Source: CAYPHY01 sp964410625
GTDB lineage: Bacteria; Chloroflexota; Anaerolineae; Promineifilales; Promineifilaceae
Direction of reading: 5' to 3'
NCBI GenBank assembly: GCA_964410625.1
Contig: CAYPHY010000002.1
Location: 62,001 to 126,000 of the forward strand
Length of the DNA stretch: 64,000 nt
The notes under the pieces: generated by a model
Told to the model about the DNA's origin: nothing
Databases searched by the model: none
Seen by the model: the letters and a program-made list of their open reading frames with translations, nothing else
Program-made: the position numbers and the translations under genes
Part shown: positions 26,017 through 33,716 of the stretch, one piece after another
How positions within the stretch are numbered: the stretch's first letter is position 1
How the letters are laid out: every line of letters starts with the position of its first letter

Positions 26017-26736
26017 ATGAACATTTTTAGGAAACGACGTTCGCACAATCAGATAGAAGCCCTATCGCTTAGCTGGCCGAACAGCGACGGCACGGCGGGT
26101 GAAAGCTTCCCTGGGGAAGTGATCGAGGGGCTGCGGCATATGGTGACCCGGATGCGCCGCCAGCGCATCTTTCCGGCACGGCTGGCGGTTGCCGCTGCTT
26201 TGCGCGGCGAAGGGGTTAGCACAATTGCCAGAGCGCTGGCGGTCACGCTGGCACATGATTTGGGGGCGCGGGTTTGTCTGGTTGACCTGAATTGGAATTG
26301 GCCGTCGCCTGCGGTGATGACGGAAAGCGAGAATGGAGGGTTGGCGGCCGTGCTAAGCGGCGAAGCAACCCTGGATGATGTACTGGCCCCCACCGGTTGG
26401 TCAAACCTGGCCTATCTTCCCGCCGGAACGATCCCTGCCGCTACCCGCCCCGTCCTCGCTCGCAGTGAACGCCTGCACGATACAATTGATCAGCTCAACT
26501 GGCGTTATGAACACCTGGTGTTGGATGTTCCCGCGCTGCTGGCAACCAACGACGCCGTACCATTGGTGTCATTGGCAACCTCCGTTTGTCTGATTATTCA
26601 CCAGGGGGCGACAACGGTAAACGATGTACGTAAGGCATTAGGTGAAATTGAACATCTCTCTGTCGCCGGAACTATCCTCAGCCGTACCACATTCAAAACA
26701 CCACAACACCTGATGAAATTTGTCCCCGCCTGGTAG
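26017..26736 (+). CDS. CpsD/BY-kinase-like ATPase with altered Walker A motif
   Basis: A 239-residue P-loop protein of the MinD/BY-kinase type that partners Wzz proteins. The Walker A motif reads GEGVST at residues 64-69, so the invariant lysine of GxGKST is replaced by Val67. The Walker A' aspartate is kept (VCLVDLNW, Asp90), and LVLDVPALL matches Walker B. No C-terminal tyrosine cluster is present, in contrast to CapB/CpsD kinases. It may therefore be a non-catalytic regulator of the Wzz-like protein, or use an unusual nucleotide-binding mode. The ribosome-binding site is weak. Confidence 0.85.
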   Translation: MNIFRKRRSHNQIEALSLSWPNSDGTAGESFPGEVIEGLRHMVTRMRRQRIFPARLAVAAALRGEGVSTIARALAVTLAHDLGARVCLVDLNWNWPSPAVMTESENGGLAAVLSGEATLDDVLAPTGWSNLAYLPAGTIPAATRPVLARSERLHDTIDQLNWRYEHLVLDVPALLATNDAVPLVSLATSVCLIIHQGATTVNDVRKALGEIEHLSVAGTILSRTTFKTPQHLMKFVPAW

Positions 26737-26745
26737 CGACCATAG

Positions 26746-26895
26746 ATGAACATCTTTCTTGCTTTTCTCGTTCTTTGTTTTGTGCTAGGCGGCAACGGCC
26801 GCTTCCAGCACAACAGCTTTCGGCGCAACAGCGTGATCATCCTCGGTCTGAGCCTGTTGCTGACCGTCGCCTATTTCTTCTTGAACCAACTGTAG
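26746..26895 (+). CDS. 49-residue predicted membrane miniprotein
   Basis: An ATG at 26746 opens a 49-codon frame ending TAG at 26895, nine bases after the CpsD-like stop and seven bases before the next start. The product has two hydrophobic segments (NIFLAFLVLCFVLGG and VIILGLSLLLTVAYFFL) split by a polar, arginine-containing loop FQHNSFRRNS, so a helical hairpin in the membrane is likely. I do not recognise a family. Tight packing between assembly genes supports it being real; it could be a small subunit of the Wzz/Wzy machinery. Confidence 0.65.
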   Translation: MNIFLAFLVLCFVLGGNGRFQHNSFRRNSVIILGLSLLLTVAYFFLNQL

Positions 26896-26902
26896 ACCCA
26901 TT

Positions 26903-28414
26903 GTGATTGATTCCTACATTTACGAATCCGGCGCTCATCAGACTATGAGCGTCGCCAATCGCATACGGCGCAACCAGCTTGGCTGGTGGCTGTGGTTCTT
27001 GGGCTTAGCGGCCGTCGCCCTCCTGGTTGGTCTTTCAATGGTACGCACTGGGCCACGCCTGGCGCAGGTGGTCTGGTTCCTCTATCTTGCCGGGGCGGCG
27101 GCGATCATCTATCGGCCGCGCTATGGCCTTTATCTGATCCTCTTCCTCGCGCTGGCCGGAGACAGCATCCTGATGCCCTGGTACCCGTTCGTCAAGAACT
27201 TCTCCAGCGCGGAGTCGCTACTCTATCTGCACGATCAACTGATCGTCAACCCACTAGAGATTTACCTGGTGCTGACCCTGGTCGCCTGGTTGCTGCGCGA
27301 GACGATGCAGCGCAAGCTACAACTCGTTCAAAGCGCGATGTTCTGGCCGTCGTTGCTGTTTCTCGGCTTTGTCATCGCCGGGTTGGCCTACGGCATTGGC
27401 ACGGGGGGGAATCTGAACATTGCCCTCTGGGAAGCACGGCCGCTCTTCTACCTGCTGCTGATGGTTATCCTGACCAGCAATTTAATTGAAAAGCCGGAAC
27501 ATGCCAGTTGGCTTATCTGGTCGGCGATGAGTGGTTTGTTTCTGGAAAGCCTTTATGGCGTCTATGAGTTTCTTGTCGTCCTGCGCGGCTCGTTGGCCGG
27601 GGTGGAGGCGATCACCGAACATTCGGCCGCTATCCACATGAATTCGTTTATCATCCTCGCGCTCGTCGCCTGGCTGGAAAAGGCTTCGGCCGCCAAACGC
27701 TTGCTTTTGCCGCTTGGCCTGCCGCTTATTCTGCTGACTTATTTGGCGACACAACGACGGGCGGCCTTCTTGTCGCTGGGTATTGCGCTGCTCTTGCTGG
27801 CGATCTATCTCTATTACAACAAGCGGCGGCTGTTTTACTATCTGATCCCTCCAGCGGCCGCCATCGGTCTGGTTTATATCGCCATCTTTTGGAATACCAA
27901 TGGGGCGTTGGGCCTTCCGGCGCAAGCGCTGAAATCAATCATCGCACCGGAGCAGGCCAGCGCGGCCGATCTCTCCTCCAACATTTATCGCCAGATTGAA
28001 AATGTGAATACCGGCTTCACCATCCACCAACGGCCGCTGACCGGCGTTGGCTTTGGGCAAAAGTTTTTGATCATCGTCCCCCTGCCCGACATCAGCTTCT
28101 TTGAGTGGTGGGAGTATCTGCCGCATAACTCGATCATCTGGATTTGGCTAAAGACGGGTGTGGGTGGCTTTATTGCCATGCTCTTTTTTGTCGGTATGGC
28201 TATCTTGACCGGCACGCGAACGCTCTACCGTTTGCGCGGCAGCCAGGCGGGCATTCGTGACTTGCGAGCGATTGCGCTGACGGCCGTCCTCTACATCATG
28301 ATGCACTTTATCTACGCCTACGTTGACATCTCTTGGGACGCGCAAAGCATGTTCTATGTGGGGGCGATGGTTGGCCTTGTCTCCTGTCTCGCTCCCATTG
28401 CGGAGAAAAAGTAG
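26903..28414 (+). CDS. O-antigen polymerase/ligase family protein (Wzy-like)
   Basis: A membrane protein of up to 503 residues with about ten hydrophobic segments and a large periplasmic loop before the final helices, including HQRPLTGVGFGQKF and PHNSIIWIWLKTG, the latter matching the conserved H-N motif of the WaaL/Wzy superfamily. It would polymerise flipped repeat units. GTG 26903 follows the miniprotein; ATG 26945 (489 residues) is an alternative start that still precedes the first membrane segment. Confidence 0.9.
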   Translation: MIDSYIYESGAHQTMSVANRIRRNQLGWWLWFLGLAAVALLVGLSMVRTGPRLAQVVWFLYLAGAAAIIYRPRYGLYLILFLALAGDSILMPWYPFVKNFSSAESLLYLHDQLIVNPLEIYLVLTLVAWLLRETMQRKLQLVQSAMFWPSLLFLGFVIAGLAYGIGTGGNLNIALWEARPLFYLLLMVILTSNLIEKPEHASWLIWSAMSGLFLESLYGVYEFLVVLRGSLAGVEAITEHSAAIHMNSFIILALVAWLEKASAAKRLLLPLGLPLILLTYLATQRRAAFLSLGIALLLLAIYLYYNKRRLFYYLIPPAAAIGLVYIAIFWNTNGALGLPAQALKSIIAPEQASAADLSSNIYRQIENVNTGFTIHQRPLTGVGFGQKFLIIVPLPDISFFEWWEYLPHNSIIWIWLKTGVGGFIAMLFFVGMAILTGTRTLYRLRGSQAGIRDLRAIALTAVLYIMMHFIYAYVDISWDAQSMFYVGAMVGLVSCLAPIAEKK

Positions 28415-28427
28415 GCGGTGGACTAAC

Positions 28428-29033
28428 ATGCTCCTCGAACACTCAAGCAATACACAACGTCTGAAACACCTCATCCGCGAGGAGACATATGGGCTGCATG
28501 GACGGCTGCTGCTGGTGCGGTTGCTCTTGTGGCCGTTGCCCTACTTTGTGGGCAGCCGTTTGCGGGCGTGGCTTTTCCGGTTGGCGGGGTTCAACATCGG
28601 CCGCGGGGTGTTGATGTTTGGTACGCCGACCATCACCGGCACGCGTGACCTACACCGGAAGCTGGTCATTGGCAAAGCCTCCATGCTCAGCATCGGCTGC
28701 TTCCTCGACCTCTCCGAAGGGATCACCATCGGCGACCGCGTGTCTTTCGGGCCGGAGGTGATGGTCATCACCGGAGCACACCAATATGAGGACGGCCGTC
28801 GCCGCGCCGGACAACTAAACGCGCAACCGGTGACAATCGGCCGAGGGGCCTGGTTGGGAGCGCGAGCGATCATCCTGCCTGGTGTGACCATTGGCGAAGG
28901 GGCCATTGTTGCCGCCGGTGCCGTCGTCACCGAGGATGTGCCGCCACATACGCTCGTTGCCGGGGTTCCGGCGCGGATCAAGCGGCAAATGAACAATGAG
29001 ATAATGAATAATGAACAATGCAATGAACAATGA
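28428..29033 (+). CDS. Hexapeptide-repeat acyltransferase (WcaF/maltose O-acetyltransferase-like)
   Basis: A 201-residue left-handed beta-helix acyltransferase. The hexapeptide region spans about 75-185 (ITIGDRVSFGPEVMVITGAHQYED, WLGARAIILPGVTIGEGAIVAAGAVV, ending VAGVPARIKRQ), with the catalytic histidine in TGAHQYE. It would O-acetylate a sugar of the EPS. The C-terminal MNNEIMNNEQCNEQ is a translation of an AATGAACAATGAG repeat, not part of the fold. Start ATG 28428 follows the polymerase stop by 13 bp. Confidence 0.88.
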   Translation: MLLEHSSNTQRLKHLIREETYGLHGRLLLVRLLLWPLPYFVGSRLRAWLFRLAGFNIGRGVLMFGTPTITGTRDLHRKLVIGKASMLSIGCFLDLSEGITIGDRVSFGPEVMVITGAHQYEDGRRRAGQLNAQPVTIGRGAWLGARAIILPGVTIGEGAIVAAGAVVTEDVPPHTLVAGVPARIKRQMNNEIMNNEQCNEQ

Positions 29034-29150
29034 GATAATGAACAATGTAAATGCTCTCGCTGCGGAACGGGAAACTACTACTACCACCCGTAATGGCTAT
29101 GCAACAAGCAATGAACATCCGCGTATATCCGCGTTCATCCGCGTCCTTTT
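28989..29150. repeat. AATGAACAATGAGATAATG tandem repeat and CATCCGCGT repeat
   Basis: Positions 28989-29050 are short tandem units of ATGAACAATGAGATA that encode the tail of one acyltransferase and the N-terminus of the next. Positions 29115-29150 contain CATCCGCGTATATCCGCG-type units, a second repeat within the coding region of the second gene. Related CCGCGT/ACGCGGAT units occur near 31365, 36095 and 40430. Confidence 0.75.
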
Positions 29151-29691
29151 TTCCAAAAAGCTGCGAGAACTATGGGACGATGGTTGGGCTGTGATCCGCG
29201 CTCGCTGGTATTTTCGCCGCGCGAATGAGGTGGGGCCGAAGGTGCGGGTGTGGGGACGGCCGCATGTCCGCAATTGGGGGCGAATGGTGATTGGCGGCCG
29301 TTTGCGTCTCGTCTCCACCGTCGCCACCGTCGAGCTAGTCGCCATGCCCGGAGCGACCATTGAAATTGGCGAAAACACCTTCATCAATTACGGCACGTCC
29401 ATCGCCGCCAAACAACTGATCCGCATTGGTGCGGATTGCAGCATTGGCACACAGGTGATTATCATGGACAACAACTACCACTACCTGGAGCCAGAACGGC
29501 GCAACGAACCGCCCGACTCCGCGCCAGTCATCCTCGAAGAGAATGTCTGGATCGGTGCGCGAGCGATCATTTTGCCTGGTGTGGTCATCGGCCGCGACAG
29601 CGTCATTGGCGCGGGCAGCGTGGTCACCAAAAGTGTTCCGCCCCGTGCGTTGGTCGCGGGTGTTCCGGCCAAAGTTATTCGATTTTTGTAG
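29011..29691 (+). CDS. Hexapeptide-repeat acyltransferase
   Basis: A 226-residue beta-helix acyltransferase. The hexapeptide core lies at about 95-225, with EIGENTFINYGTSIAA, GADCSIGTQVIIMDNNYH, VWIGARAIILPGVVIGRDSVIGAGSVV and VAGVPAKVIRFL. The N-terminal 50 residues (MNNAMNNEIMNNV and SNEHPRISAFIRV) are translations of two intergenic-type repeats and probably not conserved. The start in the repeat is uncertain; coding overlap with the previous gene is 23 bp. Likely role is O-acetylation of the polysaccharide. Confidence 0.85.
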   Translation: MNNAMNNEIMNNVNALAAERETTTTTRNGYATSNEHPRISAFIRVLFSKKLRELWDDGWAVIRARWYFRRANEVGPKVRVWGRPHVRNWGRMVIGGRLRLVSTVATVELVAMPGATIEIGENTFINYGTSIAAKQLIRIGADCSIGTQVIIMDNNYHYLEPERRNEPPDSAPVILEENVWIGARAIILPGVVIGRDSVIGAGSVVTKSVPPRALVAGVPAKVIRFL

Positions 29692-29707
29692 TGCGGTAGC
29701 TGATCCG

Positions 29708-29732
29708 CACGCGCGGGTAGAACCCGCGCTAC
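29708..29732. repeat. GCGCGGGTAGAACCCGCG palindrome
   Basis: A short palindrome CGCGGGT-AGA-ACCCGCG followed by CTACG, in the 45-bp gap between an acyltransferase and a GT2. A cousin with GCGGGTTGCCAACCCGC is at 38002-38018. Confidence 0.75.
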
Positions 29733-29736
29733 GTGA

Positions 29737-30720
29737 ATGAATACTGTATCCGTTATCATACCAACCTACAACCGCCTGAATACGCTGCGGCGGGTTTTGC
29801 AAGCTTTAGAAATGCAGACCTATCCCCCGACGCAGTTCGAGGTTATCGTCGTTTCCGACGGCTCGACTGATGGGACAGATGCGTTTCTGGCCGACTATGC
29901 AGCGGCCGACCCTCTCTTTCTTCTGCGGCCGTTGTGCCAGGATAACCAGGGCGTGGCCGCTGCTCGCAATCGTGGCATTGCCGCGGCCGAAGGGGAGATC
30001 ATCTTATTCCTTGACGATGATGTGGTTCCTGCCCCCAATCTGATTGCCGAACATCTGCGGCTGCACCGGGAGCGGCCGCAGGGCATCGTCGTCTTGGGGC
30101 CAATGCTGACCCCAGCCGATCATCCACTGTCCCCCTGGGTACAGTGGGAACAGGCGATGCTCAGCAAGCAGTATGAGCAGATGGAGGCCGGACGTTGGCG
30201 GCCAACCGCGCGGCAATTTTACACCGGCAATACCTCGCTGCCCCGCGCCATGTTGCTGGTGGCCGGTGGCTTCGACAGTCGCTTTCGCCGCGCCGAAGAT
30301 GTCGAGCTGGCCTATCGTCTGGAGCAAAAAGGGATTTGTTTCCACTTTAACCCCCAGGCTGTGGGCTATCACTACGCCTCGCGCTCCTTCGCTTCCTGGC
30401 TCAATATCCCCTATGAGTACGGCCGCAATGACGTGATCTTCGCCCAAGAGAAAGGAGTTTGCTGGCTACTCCCCGCTATCTGGCGCGAATTTCACAGCCG
30501 TCATCCCTGGATACAAATGCTCGCGCGGCTTTGTCTGGACCGTCCCCGGCTCAGTCAACGAATGGCGTGTCTACTGAAGCAAACGGCCGAACGCGGTCAA
30601 ACCCGCCTGGCCCATGCCGCTTGCAGCGCCTTGTTTAATCTACGTTACTATCAGGGCATGGCCGACCAGCTTGGCGGCCGTGACTCGTTTTTCGCTGGCA
30701 TTCAAAATCACCCCCTGTAG
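29737..30720 (+). CDS. Glycosyltransferase family 2
   Basis: A 327-residue GT-A enzyme with VSVIIPTYNRLNTL, VIVVSDGSTDGT, NQGVAAARNRGIAAAEGEIILFLDDDV (DDD metal site), the acceptor-side motif FDSRFRRAEDVELAYRL (ED catalytic region) and a basic C-terminal helix region. Complete and typical. The stop codon TAG lies inside the left arm of a GTAGCGACAATCC hairpin repeat that begins at 30717. Confidence 0.92.
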   Translation: MNTVSVIIPTYNRLNTLRRVLQALEMQTYPPTQFEVIVVSDGSTDGTDAFLADYAAADPLFLLRPLCQDNQGVAAARNRGIAAAEGEIILFLDDDVVPAPNLIAEHLRLHRERPQGIVVLGPMLTPADHPLSPWVQWEQAMLSKQYEQMEAGRWRPTARQFYTGNTSLPRAMLLVAGGFDSRFRRAEDVELAYRLEQKGICFHFNPQAVGYHYASRSFASWLNIPYEYGRNDVIFAQEKGVCWLLPAIWREFHSRHPWIQMLARLCLDRPRLSQRMACLLKQTAERGQTRLAHAACSALFNLRYYQGMADQLGGRDSFFAGIQNHPL

Positions 30721-30774
30721 CGACAATCCTCTGGATTGTCGTCAATCTCGGACAATCCAGAGGATTGTCGCTAC
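30717..30774. repeat. GTAGCGACAATCC double palindrome
   Basis: A 24-nt arm (30717-30740) is repeated as its reverse complement at 30751-30774; each arm itself contains the near-palindrome GACAATCC..GGATTGTC. It overlaps the stop codon of the preceding gene and runs almost to the next start. Confidence 0.92.
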
Positions 30775-30788
30775 GGATGAGAGAAACC

Positions 30789-31385
30789 ATGTTCACCTTA
30801 TTCCGACAAGACGCCCAACGCTGGGTCATTCCCCAGCAAGTTGCTGATCCATCGCTGATCACTTTCCCTATGATATTGAAGCTGCTCTGGCGACATCTGC
30901 CGCTGCAAGCGATGCTCTTTTTCCGTCTAGGTTCCTGGTTCAAAGCCAAACGCATACCATTGCTCCCCGGATTGATCCAACGCTTGCTGTTCTTCCTTTA
31001 CGGCCTGGAAATCTCCCCTGGCGCGGCCGTTGGCGGCGGCCTCTATATCGCCCACCCGCAAGGGACGGTGATCAGCGCCGCACGGATCGGCCGTAATTGC
31101 AGCATCATCGCCAGCGTCACCGTTGGAATGCGCAACGAATGGGCTTTCCCCACGCTCGGTGACAACGTATTTATCGGCGCGGGAGCGCGAGTATTGGGCG
31201 GGATTACCGTCGGTGATGGGGCGACAATTGGCGCAAATGCCGTCGTCATCAAAGATGTGCCAGCAGGGGCAACGGCCGTCGGTGTCCCCGCGCGAATTAT
31301 TCTCCATGATGCTCAAGCGGCTACCCAACAAGCCAACGGCCACATACCTCGCCATCTGCAAATATCTACGCCCAATCCGCGTTAA
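30789..31385 (+). CDS. Serine acetyltransferase-like hexapeptide protein
   Basis: A 198-residue acyltransferase resembling CysE-type and EPS-associated colanic acid acetyltransferases. It has a helical N-terminal region, then the beta-helix with GGGLYIAHPQGTVISAARIG (catalytic His in AHPQG), NCSIIASVTVGMRNE, VFIGAGARVLGGITVGDGATIGANAVV and VGVPARII. I chose ATG 30789 with GAGA upstream; ATG 30777 is also possible, and the TTG at 30765 lies in the repeat. The C-terminal STPNPR comes from a CCGCGTTAATCTGCG repeat. In this context a sugar O-acetyltransferase is more likely than a cysteine-synthesis enzyme. Confidence 0.85.
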   Translation: MFTLFRQDAQRWVIPQQVADPSLITFPMILKLLWRHLPLQAMLFFRLGSWFKAKRIPLLPGLIQRLLFFLYGLEISPGAAVGGGLYIAHPQGTVISAARIGRNCSIIASVTVGMRNEWAFPTLGDNVFIGAGARVLGGITVGDGATIGANAVVIKDVPAGATAVGVPARIILHDAQAATQQANGHIPRHLQISTPNPR

Positions 31386-31407
31386 TCTGCGTCCCTTCCC
31401 CTGAACA

Positions 31408-32487
31408 ATGAACGTCACCTTTTTCATGGAACAACACATCGGCCACCGTACTTACTACGAGAACCTGCGCCGCTTTGTGGACCGTTCGGCCGCGCTCAAC
31501 CCCCACTGGGTGGAAATCAGCTATGAGGAGTGCGGCGGTTGGTGGGACCGGCTGCCCTTCTTACCGGCGGCCGTGCGCGGGACAATGAACGGCCGCGCCC
31601 AGGTCAAGCGAGGATTGAACCGCTATCCACATAGCATCAACGTCTTTAACACCCAGGTTCCGGCGGCCCTTGGCGGCCGTGACGCCCAACGTCACCCCTA
31701 CATCCTCTGCACCGACATCACCCCTGTGCAGTATGATCGTATGGGCGCGGAGTACAACCACCAACCCGACCGCCTACCCTGGCTGGCGGCCTATAAACAA
31801 CGAGTGAACCGCGACTTGTTTCGCGGCGCGGCACGCCTCTTGCCCTGGTCGAGTTGGGCGCGAGCTTCGCTGCTTGAAGATTATGGCGTTGATCCGCAAA
31901 AAATTGAGGTCATCGCACCGGGAGTAGACCTCGATTTTTGGCAGCCCGCCGCCTGTCCACGCAGCGACAGTGGCCCATTGCGTATCCTCTTTGTCGGCGG
32001 TGACTTTCAGCGCAAGGGGGGCGACTTGCTGATGAAGGCATTCCGCGCCCTTCCGCCAGGCTCGGCCGAACTAACCCTCGTCACCCGCTCTGAAGTTCCC
32101 GCGTACCCCGGTGTGCACGTCTATCGTGATTTGCGGCCGAACACAGCAGAACTATTAGCCCTCTACCATGCAAGCGATCTCTTTGTCTTGCCCACACGGG
32201 CGGAGGCGTTTGGCATCGCGGCTGTGGAAGCGGCCGCTGCCGGTCTGCCGGTGATTGCGACGGCCGTGGGGGGCCTGACGGATATTGTGGTAGACCGGGA
32301 AACCGGCTTTCTGATTGCTACCGACGATGTAGACACCTTAATTTACCGTTTGCAGTTATTGGCCGAGTCACCGGAGCTACGGCAAAAGCTGGGAAGGCGT
32401 GCCAGAGTGCGTGCCGAACATTGCTTTGACGCCCGCCAAAACGCAGCACGCATCCTGGACATTGTCATTGACATTGCAAAGGGCTGA
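31408..32487 (+). CDS. Glycosyltransferase family 4
   Basis: A 359-residue GT-B enzyme with an N-terminal domain starting MNVTFFMEQHIGHRTY, and a C-terminal domain with RILFVGGDFQRKGGDLLMKAF, ELTLVTRSEVP, and FVLPTRAEAFGIAAVEAAAAGLPVIATAVGG carrying the EX7E glutamates. It is paralogous to the gene at 33709: both share the HxxHxTYYENL/HATHGRNL start and the VGG-RKGG-LLM region. The comparison shows an insertion in the paralog. Confidence 0.92.
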   Translation: MNVTFFMEQHIGHRTYYENLRRFVDRSAALNPHWVEISYEECGGWWDRLPFLPAAVRGTMNGRAQVKRGLNRYPHSINVFNTQVPAALGGRDAQRHPYILCTDITPVQYDRMGAEYNHQPDRLPWLAAYKQRVNRDLFRGAARLLPWSSWARASLLEDYGVDPQKIEVIAPGVDLDFWQPAACPRSDSGPLRILFVGGDFQRKGGDLLMKAFRALPPGSAELTLVTRSEVPAYPGVHVYRDLRPNTAELLALYHASDLFVLPTRAEAFGIAAVEAAAAGLPVIATAVGGLTDIVVDRETGFLIATDDVDTLIYRLQLLAESPELRQKLGRRARVRAEHCFDARQNAARILDIVIDIAKG

Positions 32488-32507
32488 TCGACAGGTACTG
32501 GAAAACA

Positions 32508-33716
32508 ATGAAGTTTACGCTCAATTTTGTCAATACGATTTTATCGTGCATGGGAATCTCCCTGCTCTTTGTCGGCGCTGGCTGTGGTGTGTTCACAGAA
32601 GAAACAGACGCCGCCGGTGGGGAAAGCGCCATCGTAGCACCCGTGCCGACGGTTGCCAGTTTTTTCCAGAAGGGGGAAACAATCGTGTTGTCATCCCCTT
32701 TAGCCAAAGCTGATTTAACGGCCGCGTCGCCAACCATACCGGCGCGAGCCACCCCCATGCCAGAGCCATCACGATTAGCGGCCGGTTCAGAAACAGCCGT
32801 AACCAATCAATTGATCCCACAGCTAACCACGACTGATGAGACAATCTTCACTGAGGTCTATGGTGACGAGATCAATGAGAATTGGACATTGCGGCCGGAC
32901 AGCAACATGATCATCACCGCCACGACAACGGTTGCCCATAGCGGCCGTTCCTCCCTTGCTGTCACCCCCAGGGAAGATTTCAGCACGCTGTTCTTTGTTG
33001 TCAATGCTGATTCTGGCGAGCGTTATCCACGTGATGAACTGTTGGGGGTCAGTCTGTGGCTGAACAGCGGCGAAAACAGGGTTGAACTGGATGATCTGGC
33101 GTTGACCGTGATCGGCAGCAACGCTTATCCCTATTGGGTAGCGGCCGACCGCTCGGTTAGCATCAACGAGCGCAGCTTCTTCTCCGAGACGCGCCTCTAC
33201 TATCTGGGACTCAACGGGCCGATCCCGCCCAACACCTGGGTCGAGCTTCAAGTCTGGCTCGACGACCTTCCGTACGATCCTGATTATCGCTACGTTACCG
33301 GTATCTATCTAAAAAACGACGAGGGTTTTCGGGGGACGGTTTATCTTGATGATGTCAACTTAATTCGTCTGAAAGCGGAAGGTTTGGCCGAGCCGGTAGT
33401 AGCGAACGAGGAGGCGGAAGATGAAGCTGCTGCTCTTCTTGCCGCCGAATTGCCCCCACCTGAAGCTGAAGCGGCGACGGCCGAAAGTCAATGTGGCAGC
33501 CCACCAGAAGGGTGGGTTGTCTACACCGTCCAATCTGGCGACACGCTGTCCGGCCTCACCAACAATCGGAAGGAGATGGAGGAAGTGATGAGCGCTAACT
33601 GTATAGAGGACACACGCATCTATACCCATCACAAATTGTGGCTTCCTGCTTTGCCAGTAACGGCGGCCACAGATAGGGACGAATATGCTCAAGAAGAGGA
33701 GCTAACGAATGATTAA
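32508..33716 (+). CDS. Lipoprotein-like secreted protein with beta-sandwich domain and LysM
   Basis: A 402-residue exported protein. A signal peptide with possible lipobox (FVGAGC, Cys26) is followed by a low-complexity Ala/Thr/Pro region. About 110-300 is a beta-rich domain with FTEVYGDEINENWTLRPD, SLAVTPREDFSTLFFVV, and GTVYLDDVNLIRL, which looks like a carbohydrate-binding CBM-type jelly roll. An acidic Glu/Ala linker leads to a C-terminal LysM motif, VVYTVQSGDTLSGLTNNR. It could tether the polysaccharide to the cell wall or surface. Stop overlaps the next gene by 8 bp, so it is translated with the glycosyltransferases. Confidence 0.8.
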   Translation: MKFTLNFVNTILSCMGISLLFVGAGCGVFTEETDAAGGESAIVAPVPTVASFFQKGETIVLSSPLAKADLTAASPTIPARATPMPEPSRLAAGSETAVTNQLIPQLTTTDETIFTEVYGDEINENWTLRPDSNMIITATTTVAHSGRSSLAVTPREDFSTLFFVVNADSGERYPRDELLGVSLWLNSGENRVELDDLALTVIGSNAYPYWVAADRSVSINERSFFSETRLYYLGLNGPIPPNTWVELQVWLDDLPYDPDYRYVTGIYLKNDEGFRGTVYLDDVNLIRLKAEGLAEPVVANEEAEDEAAALLAAELPPPEAEAATAESQCGSPPEGWVVYTVQSGDTLSGLTNNRKEMEEVMSANCIEDTRIYTHHKLWLPALPVTAATDRDEYAQEEELTND

